Positions 16,860-26,074 are shown, numbered from the stretch's first letter. The stretch: DNA of 64,000 nt from Haloarchaeobius iranensis (GCF_900103505.1 NZ_FNIA01000001.1:186001-250000), one strand, 5' to 3'. Numbers and translations are program-made. The notes: a model not told the origin generated them from the sequence alone.

Positions 16860-18968
16860 ATGTACCGACGGGTGACGCTCATCTCGATTCTTCTCATCTC
16901 GCTCGCCGCCGTCCCCGCCGCGACGCCGGTGTCGGACCCCTCGGACCGTGCGTCCATGCAGGCACCGGGGTCGGCGTCGGACGCCCTCTCGACGGCCGGA
17001 CCGGCCCACGCGGCGGGCCAGCAGTCCGTCCCGACGATCACGCGGACGCTCACGCTGCACCTGACGCCGGACACCGCCGGCGAGATACGGGCGGTGGTCA
17101 GCTTCGACATCCCCGACGAGGTGACCGAGCTGCGGCTGCAGCTCCAGTCCAACGCCGATGTCCAGTCGACCGAGCACTTCGAGCGCGACGGCGACGGGGA
17201 GTACGCCTGGACCGGCGAGGGTACCGGCGGCACGGTGACGTTCACCTACGACGCCAACGAGACGGACGACAGCGGTGGCCGGGCGGCGCTCGCCGACGGC
17301 CTGGGTGCCGGAATCGACACGCAGGCGGCCCAGTACGCCTTCGCGGACACCGGCGACTGGGCGATCACGCGTGTCCCCGGCCTGGGCAGCTCGTGGCGCT
17401 GGCGAGGTGCGGACGACGTGAACCTCGAGAAGCACGTCGCGGTCGCCGGCGAGGGGACGACGGGCGGCTACATGGCCTACCTCGGGCCGATGACGACCTA
17501 CAGCGAGACGGTCGACGGCCAGGAGATCACGCTCGCGGTGCCCGACGCGGCGGCGATGCGCGAGTCGCCCGAGGCCGTGCTGGCGAGCCTGGCGAACGCG
17601 AGCGAGCAGCTCCGCGTGGGCCAGCGCGACGAGACCGCGCTCGTCATCGCCGCGCCGCAGGCCCTCGACTGGTCGTCCGCCGGTCTCCAGTACGGCGACA
17701 CGGACGCGTGGGTCGTCGCCGACGCGCGGCTCGACCGGGCGAACAACGTCTGGCTGCACGAGTACGTCCACACGAGACAGGAGTTCCGCACGAACCGGTC
17801 GGGGCAGTGGCTGACCGAGGCGACGGCGGACTACTACGCCGCGCTGCTCGCGTACGAACAGGGCCACATCGGCTTCGATGCGTTCCGCGAGAAGCTCGAA
17901 CGCGGGAGCGAGGACCCGCAGTCGACGGCGGTGCTCGCCGAGCCGGCGACGTGGAGCAACAGCGCGAACTACCTCAAGGGCTCGCTCGTCACGGGGGCCA
18001 TCGACCGTCGGCTCCGGGCCGCGACCGACGGCGCGACGTTCCAGCGGGTGTTCCGGCGGCTCAACGGTCAGGAGGCGCCCGTCGACAACGCCGACATCCT
18101 GGCGGCCGTCGAGGCGGCAGCGGGCGCGGACACGCGGTCGTACGCCGACCGGTACACGTCGGGCTCGGAGGTTCCGGACGCCTGGTCCCGGGACACGCAC
18201 GCCGAGCTGTTCGGACCGGTGGCCGCCTCGTTCGCGTACATGCTCGCCGAGGGCTCACCCGCGGTCGCGGGGCCGTACCGGAACACGACCGTCGGCAACT
18301 CACCGACGCTGGCGGCCGGCGAGACGCTGTCCGTGGCGGCCACCGTCGAGAACGTCGGCGGTGGCGTCGGCACGTACGAGACCCGGTTCGTCGTCGACGG
18401 CACGGTCGAGGCGACGGAGTCGGACGAGCTCGACCCCGGCGAGACGGCGACGGTCACGTTCGAGCGGACGTTCGACGAGGCCGGCACCTACGACGTTCGC
18501 GTCGCCAACCGCGAGCTGACCGTCACCGTGCGCGAGCCGGCGACCCCGCGGGTGACGAGCATCGAGGCCCCCGAGTCGGTCACGGTCGGCGAGCCGTTCA
18601 CCGTCCGGGCGACCGTCGACAACGAGGCGGCCTGGCCGGCCGCGGGCGAGGTCTCGCTGTCGCTCGACGGCGAGGAGAGCCGCACGGAGACGGTCCGACT
18701 ACCGCCCACGAGCAGACTCACCTACACCGGGACGGTGACCGTCGGCGAGACCGGCGACCACGTCGTCCGCGTCGGCGGCGAACAGGTGAGCGTCACCGCT
18801 GTCGAGGCGGAGACGACGGCCGGCGGACCCGGCACCGAGGACGGGAGCGCGGCCGGCAGCGACGATGGCGGTGCGGGCGGCTCCCTGCCGACGCCGGGGT
18901 TCGGTGTCACCGGTGCAGTGGCGGCGCTGGTCGGTCTACTCGCAGGGCTCGGGCTGCAGCGGCAGTAA
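16860..18968 (+). CDS. Secreted gluzincin-like metalloprotease with CARDB-like repeats and PGF-CTERM-like tail
   Basis: The 702-residue protein starts with a Sec-type signal peptide (about 1-22). A zinc-peptidase core follows: HEYVH at 300-304 is the HExxH site and WLTEATADYY (318-327) supplies the third ligand Glu320 in a gluzincin-like WLxExxAxY context. Two immunoglobulin-like CARDB-type domains (about 465-540 and 545-640, around NVGGGVGTYETRFVVDG) precede a Gly/Asp/Ser linker. The C-terminus, PTPGFG plus a hydrophobic helix and GLQRQ, looks like a PGF-CTERM signal for archaeosortase-dependent anchoring. Substrates are unknown. Confidence 0.8.
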   Translation: MYRRVTLISILLISLAAVPAATPVSDPSDRASMQAPGSASDALSTAGPAHAAGQQSVPTITRTLTLHLTPDTAGEIRAVVSFDIPDEVTELRLQLQSNADVQSTEHFERDGDGEYAWTGEGTGGTVTFTYDANETDDSGGRAALADGLGAGIDTQAAQYAFADTGDWAITRVPGLGSSWRWRGADDVNLEKHVAVAGEGTTGGYMAYLGPMTTYSETVDGQEITLAVPDAAAMRESPEAVLASLANASEQLRVGQRDETALVIAAPQALDWSSAGLQYGDTDAWVVADARLDRANNVWLHEYVHTRQEFRTNRSGQWLTEATADYYAALLAYEQGHIGFDAFREKLERGSEDPQSTAVLAEPATWSNSANYLKGSLVTGAIDRRLRAATDGATFQRVFRRLNGQEAPVDNADILAAVEAAAGADTRSYADRYTSGSEVPDAWSRDTHAELFGPVAASFAYMLAEGSPAVAGPYRNTTVGNSPTLAAGETLSVAATVENVGGGVGTYETRFVVDGTVEATESDELDPGETATVTFERTFDEAGTYDVRVANRELTVTVREPATPRVTSIEAPESVTVGEPFTVRATVDNEAAWPAAGEVSLSLDGEESRTETVRLPPTSRLTYTGTVTVGETGDHVVRVGGEQVSVTAVEAETTAGGPGTEDGSAAGSDDGGAGGSLPTPGFGVTGAVAALVGLLAGLGLQRQ

Positions 18969-18991
18969 GTGGTGCATCGGTGTGGGCCGCC

Positions 18992-19528
18992 CTACGCGAA
19001 CTCGACGGTCAGCTCGCAGTGCCCGTCGCCGTCGTGCATACACGCGCTCTCGGAGATGGTGACCTCCTCGTCGAACTCGTCGGCGATGCCCTCGATGATG
19101 CCCTTCGCGAGGTGGCAGAGCCGGCGCTCGGACTGGTACTGGACGACGTACGTGTCCGCCGCGATGCGGTCCGTCGAGACGGTCGGGAACGCGGCGTCGT
19201 CGTCGCCGGTCTCGATCTGTCGGTAGATCTCTTCGAGGTTGGCGACGACCTCCTTCGTGCCCCAACCGCTCTTGACGTGTGCCTTGAACGTGTTGAGCAG
19301 CTCCGGCGCGAGGTACGTTCCGACGTTGCGCTGGACGACCGGCTCCGCGGTCCCCGTCTGTTCGGCGACGACCGCGATGGCGTCGGTGAACTCCTCGTCC
19401 GGATATCGCGACACCGGGAGGTAGAGTTTCGGCTCGATGCCCGCCGCTTCCAGTACCTCGTCCCAGGTCGTCCCCGGCACGTGCTCCCCGACGAACCCCT
19501 TGAGTGATTTGTGTAGTATCCCGTGCAT
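18992..19528 (-). CDS. H-NOX-like (heme NO-binding, HNOB) protein with Tyr at the proximal ligand position
   Basis: The 178-residue protein matches the H-NOX domain from its first residues (MHGILHKSLKGFV). It carries the heme-propionate motif YxSxR as Tyr131-Gln-Ser133-Glu-Arg135, at the same numbers as in characterised bacterial H-NOX. The proximal histidine (position 102 in those proteins) falls in LEEIYRQI and is Tyr102 here. Cys138, Cys163 and Cys171 with nearby His165/His170 resemble the zinc/redox site of some bacterial H-NOX proteins. A GTG two codons upstream is an alternative start. No cyclase or kinase gene is adjacent. Confidence 0.8.
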   Translation of the reverse strand: MHGILHKSLKGFVGEHVPGTTWDEVLEAAGIEPKLYLPVSRYPDEEFTDAIAVVAEQTGTAEPVVQRNVGTYLAPELLNTFKAHVKSGWGTKEVVANLEEIYRQIETGDDDAAFPTVSTDRIAADTYVVQYQSERRLCHLAKGIIEGIADEFDEEVTISESACMHDGDGHCELTVEFA

Positions 19529-19597
19529 GGCCACACCGCCGCCCCTTGCGAGGCTACGTACTGTAGGAACGCTACGAGGTATAAAGAATCCGTGTTT

Positions 19598-20452
19598 TTA
19601 TTCCGACAATTCTCTCGCGACAACCGGTGCCACGGAGACGGCGCTGACGGGGCGTTCGAGCGTGTCGGTGCCGTAGACGGCCTCGACGCCGGTGCGGGCG
19701 AGCTTCGTCGGCGCGTTCCGCGCGAGCAGCGGGTGGACCGTCGTGACGTACACGCGCGCCGCGTCGCGGTCGTTCAGCACGCCGATGGACTCGCTCATCG
19801 TCGAGCCGGTGGCGACGATGTCGTCGACGACGACGACGTCCCGGCCGGCCACGCCGGCGTCGCTCGGGCTGACCTCGACCTCGGAGCCCGAGTGGCGGAC
19901 CTTCTCGAAGTAGTCCGTCTCGCCGCGGCCGTAGGCGTCCCGAACGGCCTCGGCGAGGTCGCAGGCCCCCTCGTCCGGCGCGAGGAAGAGCGGCTCGGCC
20001 AGGTCCTCGGGGAGCGGTTCGGCGAGCCGTGGCGCGGCGTCGAGCGCGACCGCCGGCGGGTCGAAGAACTCGCAGACGCCCGCCTCGTGCGGGTTGACCG
20101 TGAGCACGCGGTCCGCGCCGGTCGAGATGGCCCGCGCGACGGCCCGCGAGGAGACCGGCTCGCCGGGGTTGAACGCCTCGTCCTGGCGCGCGTAGCCCAT
20201 GTACGGCAGGACGGTGACGACCTCGCCTGCACCGGCCTCGCGGGCGGCGTCCTGGAGCTGGAGCAGTTCGACGAACGCGTCGCTCGTGACCGTCGAGGCG
20301 ACCACGATGGCGCGCTCCGGCGCGGTGTCGCCGATGCGGACGAGCAGCTCCCCGTCGGGGAACCGCTCGTACTCGACGGGCGCGAGGGGCTCGCCGAGTT
20401 CGGCCGCAAGTTCGGCCGCCAGGGACTGGGAGGCCGAGCCTGGGAGTATCAT
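19598..20452 (-). CDS. prs: Ribose-phosphate pyrophosphokinase
   Basis: Prs makes PRPP from ribose 5-phosphate and ATP, supplying histidine, purine and pyrimidine synthesis. The 284-residue protein, from ATG 20452 (MILPGSASQSLAAELAAELG), matches archaeal class III-like enzymes in length. It has the flexible loop/ATP region YMGYARQDEAFNPGEP, the ribose-binding NPHEAGVCEFFD and the PRPP loop VVVVDDIVATGSTM. The frame extends 24 codons upstream but without similarity. A weak TATA-like TAATT lies about 25 bp before the start. Confidence 0.94.
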   Translation of the reverse strand: MILPGSASQSLAAELAAELGEPLAPVEYERFPDGELLVRIGDTAPERAIVVASTVTSDAFVELLQLQDAAREAGAGEVVTVLPYMGYARQDEAFNPGEPVSSRAVARAISTGADRVLTVNPHEAGVCEFFDPPAVALDAAPRLAEPLPEDLAEPLFLAPDEGACDLAEAVRDAYGRGETDYFEKVRHSGSEVEVSPSDAGVAGRDVVVVDDIVATGSTMSESIGVLNDRDAARVYVTTVHPLLARNAPTKLARTGVEAVYGTDTLERPVSAVSVAPVVARELSE

Positions 20453-20569
20453 GTGGGAGTGCTCGCCGGCCTGCCTAATTCCACTTTCGTTACGGCGGGG
20501 ATTCTGGGGAGACGGTCCGGGCAAGGTTTCGGTTGAAGAGAGAGCGGTTTCGAACGGCCAGAAAGCCCC

Positions 20570-20646
20570 GGCTGTCTCGACTCGGGGGCTTCGCTGCGCT
20601 CCTCGTACCTGCGGTGCTTGCGTCAGCCGCTGTCGTCGAGACAGCC
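20570..20646. repeat. Perfect 12-bp inverted repeat bounding a hairpin element
   Basis: GGCTGTCTCGAC at 20570-20581 is exactly complementary to GTCGAGACAGCC at 20635-20646, with 53 bp between. It forms the left arm of the mosaic element in the prs upstream region and encloses block A of that element. Confidence 0.75.
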
Positions 20647-20799
20647 GCCCCTTTCAGTCCCGCCCCGCGACCGCACCGTACCTCACGCCTCCCCAGCCTC
20701 TTCGCTCGGTCGCAGTGCTCCACGGCTCGCTTCGCTCGCCGTTCCGCGTGGAGACGCTCGCTGGCGCTCGCGTCTCCCACTCCCTCGCTCATCCCTCGC
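20598..20799. repeat. Mosaic hairpin repeat, copy 1
   Basis: Three blocks occur here in the same order as in copy 2 at 62770-63145. Block A (20598-20620, 22 of 23 bases shared) is followed by block B CGCCCCTTTCAGTCCC (20646-20661, identical) and block C (20680-20799, 119 of 120 bases shared). Sequence between blocks differs. Block C is rich in TCGCTTCGCTCG-like stems, for example TCCACG pairing with CGTGGA. Overall 20453-20914 (462 bp) holds no gene. Confidence 0.85.
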
Positions 20800-20862
20800 A
20801 CGAGAGAGGCGAACGGCCTCGCAGGCTCGGCACGTTCGCCAGCCGCGCGCCGGTGGTAAAAA

Positions 20863-20881
20863 GTTTACAATTATTGTAAAC
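20863..20881. promoter_or_regulatory. Palindrome GTTTAC-N7-GTAAAC, possible terminator or operator
   Basis: GTTTACAATTATTGTAAAC is a perfect 8-bp inverted repeat around TTA. Read leftward it is followed by TTTTTACC, so it could terminate the minus-strand gene ending at 20915. The same half-sites with the same 7-bp gap recur at 43733 and 63233, which suggests a protein-binding site instead. Confidence 0.5.
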
Positions 20882-20914
20882 TCTGAGGCTCGCGGCCCGA
20901 ATCAATCCTCACCC

Positions 20915-21814
20915 TCAACGCGGCCCGACAGCCGCAACACCCGCCACGTCGGGGACCCCGAGCGACTGCCCGCGCCAGCCGTCGTCGGCCGCCGCGAACA
21001 CCCGTCCCTCGGCGGTCACGAGGTACGTCGTCCGGTCGTGGGCGACCCCGACGACCGTGCCGTCGGGCTGGTCCGGGTAGGCCACCCACCCGTCCCCGGA
21101 GAGCGCGACGAACTCGCCGTCGACGACGGCGTGGGCGCGCTCGGGTTCGTCGGCGTCCGCGGCACCCGTCTCGCCGCCGTCGCTCTCGACCACGGTCGCG
21201 AGGCCCGAGAGTTCGTCCAGCCAGCCGTTGCCGAGCCGGTAGAGCCCGTCGCCGGTCGCAGCGCGTGGCGCTCCGACCGCACTCACGTCGCGGGCGTCGT
21301 CCAGGCCGACGTGCGTGAGCTCGCTGCCGACGCGGTAGACGCCGTCGACGGCGGCACAGAGGTCGCCCGAGAGCGCCCGGACCTCGCTCTCGACGCTGCC
21401 GCAGTCCGTCCAGTCGTCCTCGTCGACATCGCCGCCACCGACCCCGAGCCGGGAGACGCCGTCGTCCGGAGCCGCCGCGAGAACCGCTGGCCCGTCCGCG
21501 CCGGTGTCGGCCACGGAGACGGCGACCGCCTCGCCGTGGCCCGTCGTCGCGAACTCGCCGACGTGCGTCTCCTCCTCGTGGGTGCCGACCCGGCCGACGA
21601 GCACGTCGTCGTCGGTCGCCACCGCTACCACGCCACCGCCGGCTGCCACGTCCCGGGCCGTCCCGCGCGCCACGAGCTCGAACCCGCCGACACGCTCGTC
21701 GACCACGTCGACCGCGACGCAGCCGACGCCCGAGGCCACGTACAGCGTCGCCTTCCGCTCGTCGCCGTCGTAGACCCGCTTCTCGTCGAGACTGATGTCC
21801 TTCTCGGCGCTCAT
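20915..21814 (-). CDS. Haloarchaeal beta-propeller protein (HVO_0234-like family)
   Basis: The 299-residue acidic protein consists of repeated short beta-strand units ending in Gly/Asp turns (for example YVASGVGCVAVDVV, LYRLGNGWLDEL, VFAADDGWRGQSLG), which suggests a beta-propeller. I recognise it as the haloarchaeal family named after HVO_0234; no biochemical function is known to me. Its starting segment MSAEKDISLDEKRVY is soluble with no signal peptide, so it is probably cytoplasmic. The gene is leftward, between a PRC-barrel gene and prs. Confidence 0.75.
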   Translation of the reverse strand: MSAEKDISLDEKRVYDGDERKATLYVASGVGCVAVDVVDERVGGFELVARGTARDVAAGGGVVAVATDDDVLVGRVGTHEEETHVGEFATTGHGEAVAVSVADTGADGPAVLAAAPDDGVSRLGVGGGDVDEDDWTDCGSVESEVRALSGDLCAAVDGVYRVGSELTHVGLDDARDVSAVGAPRAATGDGLYRLGNGWLDELSGLATVVESDGGETGAADADEPERAHAVVDGEFVALSGDGWVAYPDQPDGTVVGVAHDRTTYLVTAEGRVFAAADDGWRGQSLGVPDVAGVAAVGPR

Positions 21815-21878
21815 GCCCGGACGTGGGTGGGCCGGGGTCGAAAACGATGCGGTCGGCGTGTGAGCGGGGACCCCCGAC

Positions 21879-22124
21879 TCAGAGGTCGGTCGCGACGCGC
21901 AGTTCGGTGTCGGTAACGGTCTCGACGGCGTCCGCGTGGACCTCGATGTCGTCCTCGTCGGCGTCGCCGAAGCCGAAGCTCTGGACGAGCGCCTCGGAGA
22001 TGCCCGCCTCGGGCTCGACGTAGGCGACCTGGGCCTCGGCGTCGACCTCGGTCACGATGCCGATCTGCTCGCCTTCGATGTCCATGAGGTACTTCCCTTC
22101 GTCTTCGGTGGAGAGCACTGTCAT
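21879..22124 (-). CDS. PRC-barrel domain protein
   Basis: The 81-residue protein (MTVLSTEDEGKYLMDIEGEQ...) carries a PRC-barrel-like core, GKYLMDIEGEQIGIVTEVD, and then an acidic helix-rich tail. PRC barrels in archaea are small beta-barrels that bind proteins or RNA; recent work links some haloarchaeal PRC-barrel proteins to cell division (CdpB). Whether this one is CdpB-like cannot be told from the sequence alone. I chose the ATG at 22124 because the much longer frame upstream is antisense to glmM. Confidence 0.75.
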   Translation of the reverse strand: MTVLSTEDEGKYLMDIEGEQIGIVTEVDAEAQVAYVEPEAGISEALVQSFGFGDADEDDIEVHADAVETVTDTELRVATDL

Positions 22125-22244
22125 TCCAATCGAACGATGGTTCCCGATACGAAATAAAAGTGCGGTTCGAGCCAGGGGTCTGGAGACGACTCCCCGCCAC
22201 AGCTTCGGAATCCATTTGACGCCGCCACACCCACACCTACCCGA

Positions 22245-23609
22245 ATGAAGGTATTCGGTTCCAGCGGGACACGCGGCGTCGCCAACGAGGCGCTGACGCC
22301 GACGTTCGTCCTCCGCGTAGCCAAGGCGGCCGGCACGGCGTGGGGTGCCGACCGGGTCGCCATCGCGCGGGACACACGGGCAACGGGCGAGATGCTCGCC
22401 GACGCGGCCGCGGCCGGGCTCACGAGCGTCGGGGTCGACGTGGAGCGTCTCGGCCGTGTGCCGACACCGGGCACACAGGCATACGCCGAGCGCGAGGGCG
22501 TACCGGCGATGATGATCACGGCCAGCCACAACCCGGCGGAGTACAACGGCGTCAAACTCGTCGGCGACGACGGCGTCGAGCTCGCCGTCTCCGACCTCGA
22601 GCGCGTCGAGGACATCTTCCTCGGCGAGCGGTTCGAGCCGGCGACGTGGGACGAGGTCGGCCGGAGCACGCGCGTCGAGGACGCCGCGGACCGCTACGTC
22701 GACCGCCTGCTCGCTACGGTCGACCGGGAGAGCATCGCCGAGGCGGAGCTGACGGTCGCGCTCGACCCCGGCCACGGCGCCGGCGCGCTCACCTCGCCCG
22801 AGTTCTTCCGGCGGCTGGGCTGCCGCGTCGTCACGGTCAACGCACAGCCGGACGGCCACTTCCCCGGGCGCGACCCCGAACCCGTCCCGGAGAACCTCGG
22901 CGACCTGGGCGACCTCGTCCGCGCGACCGACGCCGACGTGGGCATCGCACACGACGGCGACGCCGACCGCGCCATCTTCTACGACGAGACCGGCGAGTAC
23001 GTCGAGGGCGACGCCACGCTCGCCGCGCTCGCCGCCGCCGAACTCGGGCCCGAAGACGTCACCGTCTCCGCGGTGAACGTCTCCCAGCGTCTCGTCGACG
23101 TGGTCGAGGAGACCGGTGCGAGACTCGAGCTGACGCCCATCGGCTCGACGAACATCATCACCCGCGTCCGCGAACTGCTCGCCGCAGGGGAGCACGTCCC
23201 GCTCGCCGGCGAGGGCAACGGGGGTATCTTCTTCCCCGACTACCACATCGCCCGCGACGGGGCCTACACCGCCGCGCGCTTCCTCGAACTGCTCGCCGAG
23301 GCGCCCGTCAGCGAGGTCGTCGCGCCCTACGGCGGCTACCACAACGTCCGCCGGAACGTCGAGTACGACCGCGAGGCGGAACGCACCGCGATGCTCGCCG
23401 CCGCCGAGGAGCGCGCCGCGACCGCCGACGCCGACCTCGACACGAAGGACGGCTTCCGGCTCGACTACGGCGACGCGTGGGTGCTCGCCCGTCCCTCGGG
23501 CACGGAGCCGCTGGTGCGCGTCTACGCCGAGGCGCACGACGCCACCCGCGCGGACGAGCTCGTCGACGGGATGTACGAGGCGCTCATCGACGCCAGGGAG
23601 TCCGCCTAG
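22245..23609 (+). CDS. glmM: Phosphoglucosamine/phosphohexose mutase (alpha-D-phosphohexomutase family)
   Basis: The 454-residue enzyme moves phosphate between C6 and C1 of a hexose or pentose phosphate. The phosphoserine site is Ser94 in ITASHNPAEYNG. The metal loop DGDADR lies at about 239-244, the sugar-binding loop is GEGNGGI and the phosphate-binding loop RPSGTEPLVRVY is near the C-terminus. Archaeal members accept glucosamine-, mannose-, glucose- or pentose-phosphates, so substrate assignment is uncertain. It converges with the coiled-coil gene, sharing the last 4 bp. A second family member lies at 43856. Confidence 0.92.
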   Translation: MKVFGSSGTRGVANEALTPTFVLRVAKAAGTAWGADRVAIARDTRATGEMLADAAAAGLTSVGVDVERLGRVPTPGTQAYAEREGVPAMMITASHNPAEYNGVKLVGDDGVELAVSDLERVEDIFLGERFEPATWDEVGRSTRVEDAADRYVDRLLATVDRESIAEAELTVALDPGHGAGALTSPEFFRRLGCRVVTVNAQPDGHFPGRDPEPVPENLGDLGDLVRATDADVGIAHDGDADRAIFYDETGEYVEGDATLAALAAAELGPEDVTVSAVNVSQRLVDVVEETGARLELTPIGSTNIITRVRELLAAGEHVPLAGEGNGGIFFPDYHIARDGAYTAARFLELLAEAPVSEVVAPYGGYHNVRRNVEYDREAERTAMLAAAEERAATADADLDTKDGFRLDYGDAWVLARPSGTEPLVRVYAEAHDATRADELVDGMYEALIDARESA

Positions 23610-24700
23610 AGCGCCGCCTGCAACGTCTCTCGTTCCTCCCGCAGGTCCGCCAGCTCGTCCGCGACGGAGCCGGAGGCCAGCCGCTCGCGCCCCTCGTCGT
23701 CGAGCTCGTCCAGCGCGACCGCCGCCGTCCGTAGTCGCTCGTACTCGTCGTCCCAGGTCAGCTCGCGCACCGTCCGCAGCATCGCGACCACCTCCTCGTC
23801 GGCGACCCGCGAGACCAGGGGAATGCGCTCCTCGCAGCGCCGGCGCAGCGCCGCCGCGGGCCCGGGCGGCCAGTCGAGCTGGAGCGACGACCCGTCGAGC
23901 CGGTCGAGGTAGGTCTGGCGGGTCGCCACCGCCCGCTTCAGCGCGGTGGCGTCGTCGACGTAGTGGTCCAGCTTCGACGGCGAGTAGTCAGCCAGTTCGA
24001 GCAGCCGCGGCACCGTCTCCGTGCCCGCCTCGTGGGACTCGACGTACTCGACGAGGTCCGCGGGCGGTTGCTGGACGTCCACGAGCGGGTAGTGCGCCGC
24101 GCTCGCCGCGAACTCCAGCAGCTCGCGCGCGCTCACCTCGGTCCGGTAGTCGGCGAACGCGGCGACGACCGCCTCGTTGAACGCCGCGATGGGGTCCCTG
24201 AGCCGCTCGACCGGTGCGTCCAGGTCCGCCTCGCCGAGCTCGACCAGCCGCTCGCGCTCCGCGATGGCATCCTCGATGTCCTGTAGCCGCCGCTTCGCCT
24301 CGCGCTCGGCCTCCCGGAGCTCCGCACGGGCCTCACGTTCCTCGTCGAGCAGGCCCACCAGCTCCGACGCGGGCTGGAGTGCCGCCCGGGCCGCCGCGAA
24401 GTCGGACTCGGAGAGCCGGCGCTGGTCCACCGCGTCGAGCGCCTCCTCGAAGGCGTCCCGGCGCGGCAGGTCGTCGTCCAGGCCCTCGACCGTCGTCGTG
24501 AACTCGTCCTGGAACGTGACGAACGACTGGAAGTCACCCGTCCCGGTCGCCGTGTCCTCGTAGCGGTCCAGCAGCTCCATCGCCGTGCGGTGTGCCGACT
24601 CGACGGCCTCGAGCTGATCCCGGGCGTGGCGCTCGACTGCCGCCTCGGCCGCCTCGACCCGCTCGCGCGCCGTCCGCAGGCGCTCGATGGCGTCACTCAT
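23606..24700 (-). CDS. Haloarchaeal coiled-coil protein (DUF7118-like)
   Basis: The 364-residue acidic protein is almost entirely helical, with heptad-rich segments at the N-terminus (about 1-70) and near 115-160 ([20 protein letters not shown]). A more globular middle contains [23 protein letters not shown] recognise it only as a conserved haloarchaeal family. It begins within the end of hisI (8-bp overlap), so translation is probably coupled, but a role in histidine synthesis is not evident. The function is unknown. Confidence 0.75.
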   Translation of the reverse strand: MSDAIERLRTARERVEAAEAAVERHARDQLEAVESAHRTAMELLDRYEDTATGTGDFQSFVTFQDEFTTTVEGLDDDLPRRDAFEEALDAVDQRRLSESDFAAARAALQPASELVGLLDEEREARAELREAEREAKRRLQDIEDAIAERERLVELGEADLDAPVERLRDPIAAFNEAVVAAFADYRTEVSARELLEFAASAAHYPLVDVQQPPADLVEYVESHEAGTETVPRLLELADYSPSKLDHYVDDATALKRAVATRQTYLDRLDGSSLQLDWPPGPAAALRRRCEERIPLVSRVADEEVVAMLRTVRELTWDDEYERLRTAAVALDELDDEGRERLASGSVADELADLREERETLQAAL

Positions 24701-25064
24701 ACACGTCGTCGGGGTCGAACACCTGTTCGCCGACCGTCTCGCCCTCGACGGTCCGGTGGAAGCACGACCGGAACCCCGTGTGGCACGCGCCACCGTCCTG
24801 GTGGACGCGGTAGAGGAGGGCGTCGCCGTCGCAGTCCAGCCGGACCGACTCGACGGCCTGCGTGTGCCCGCTCGTCGCGCCCTTCTCCCACAGCTCGTCG
24901 CGCGACCGGGAGTAGTAGTGTGCTCGCCCGGTCTCGACGGTCCGTTCGACCGCCTCCTCGTTCGCGTAGGCGAGCATCAACACCGCCTCGGTATCGACGT
25001 CCTGCGCGACGACCGGGACCAGGCCGTCGTCGCCGAAGTCGAGTTCGGACAGCGCGTCTGTCAT
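24693..25064 (-). CDS. hisI: Phosphoribosyl-AMP cyclohydrolase
   Basis: HisI hydrolyses phosphoribosyl-AMP to ProFAR, two steps before IGP formation. The 123-residue protein has the single-domain archaeal length. It carries the magnesium site DCDGD (77-81) and the zinc cysteines Cys78, Cys94 and Cys101 in VRLDCDGD and CHTGFRSCF. The preferred start is the ATG at 25064 ([14 protein letters not shown]), although the frame runs upstream. The next gene starts 8 bp inside its end. The product of HisI is the HisA substrate. Confidence 0.95.
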   Translation of the reverse strand: MTDALSELDFGDDGLVPVVAQDVDTEAVLMLAYANEEAVERTVETGRAHYYSRSRDELWEKGATSGHTQAVESVRLDCDGDALLYRVHQDGGACHTGFRSCFHRTVEGETVGEQVFDPDDVYE

Positions 25065-25258
25065 TGTCGAAGCCTCGGCCGTGGCGGATATGGGTCTTTT
25101 CCTGTGGGTAGTTCGTGGCAGAGTCGTGCGGAGGGGGCGTGTCCAGTCGGCAGCTGGACTTACAGGGCCCACGGCGAGGGCCTCGCAGAGTTCGTATCTG
25201 TATACGGTGAAACGATATCCCCCACACTGATTTCCCGTCGATAGCTGGTGAGAATCAG

Positions 25259-25738
25259 ATGGACTCCGACCGATCGCTCCACTCCACTCCGTCTTCAGCA
25301 TCGAAGCGGGCGAGTCGAAACCCGCCTACGAAGCGAGCAGCACTCGTTGGTGGGAGTGTCGGGATATGTATCGGCCTGACCTCTCATCTTCTGTTACTGG
25401 AGTATTCTGTGGTATCCATCACCGTCTGTCTCCTGTACGCCGTCGGAGTGACGCTCATGATCGACTATTTCAGGATCCTCCGACGGACCCCCTACGATGG
25501 CGGGAGTTGGTGGACGATCGCGTTCGGTGCCACCACCGGACTCGTTCTGATGGTTATTCAACTGGTCTACCGCCCAATCGTTCCAGATCAGATCGCAGTT
25601 CGGCGCCTCCCCCCGGAGGAGGTCATAACGGTTCCGTTCGACCTCATCCTTGTACTGTGGCTCCTCGTATTCGGTGTCGCGTTAGTCTCACTGACCTACG
25701 GAATCGGAATGGCAGTAACGGACATGTCCGAAGGCTAG
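25259..25738 (+). CDS. Hypothetical four-helix membrane protein of lower GC
   Basis: The 159-residue protein has a Ser/Arg/Lys-rich soluble N-terminus (about 1-27) and then hydrophobic helices at about 29-48, 50-68, 85-103 and 126-150. The codons are visibly less G/C-biased than neighbours (for example ATA TGT, TCT CAT CTT, TTA, TAT TCT), which suggests recent acquisition. No family is recognised. The preceding 194 bp and the following 336 bp are noncoding, so it stands alone. Confidence 0.65.
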   Translation: MDSDRSLHSTPSSASKRASRNPPTKRAALVGGSVGICIGLTSHLLLLEYSVVSITVCLLYAVGVTLMIDYFRILRRTPYDGGSWWTIAFGATTGLVLMVIQLVYRPIVPDQIAVRRLPPEEVITVPFDLILVLWLLVFGVALVSLTYGIGMAVTDMSEG

Positions 25739-26074
25739 TCCTCTCTCGGCCTCCCGCTGGCTGGTTCCGACCTGCGCCACCCTTCCAACCAACCTCCGCC
25801 GCCGTGGTGACCAGCTACCGAGTGCCGACGGTGTGATGGGACGATTAGCACACGAAAAAGCAGGGTGAACGGTGAGTTGGACGGGTTCGGAACCGTAGAA
25901 GACTGGCTCCGTGACTCTCCAGCTGGTACCGACTGGGTACGACCAGTTGCAGACCAGTAGCACACCAGGTAATATGCCGCCCCACCCGAAACGAAGGGGT
26001 TTGGGGCATACAGACACCCCGACAGAGCAGCTACGCGGGAAACCTTCTTGACGAATCCAGCAGACTCCACACGT
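25739..26074. other. Intergenic region without a recognisable gene
   Basis: This 336-bp stretch shares the moderate GC content of the preceding membrane gene. It contains an imperfect hairpin (ATGCCGCCCCA near 25975 with TGGGGCAT near 26005) but no ORF with haloarchaeal codon use. ACCTTCTTGAC near 26042-26052 is placed about 27 bp before the HIT start and may serve as its promoter. Confidence 0.4.

Noticed and set aside
20570-20800. Possible CRISPR array from the repeated hairpins
   Set aside because: The repeats within the region are not of equal length or regular spacing and no cas genes are near.
20453-20914. Ser/Arg-rich frames through the hairpin element as possible genes
   Set aside because: They arise from the TCGCTTCGCTCG-type repeats, lack haloarchaeal codon use, and the matching DNA at 62770-63145 is not read in a consistent frame.
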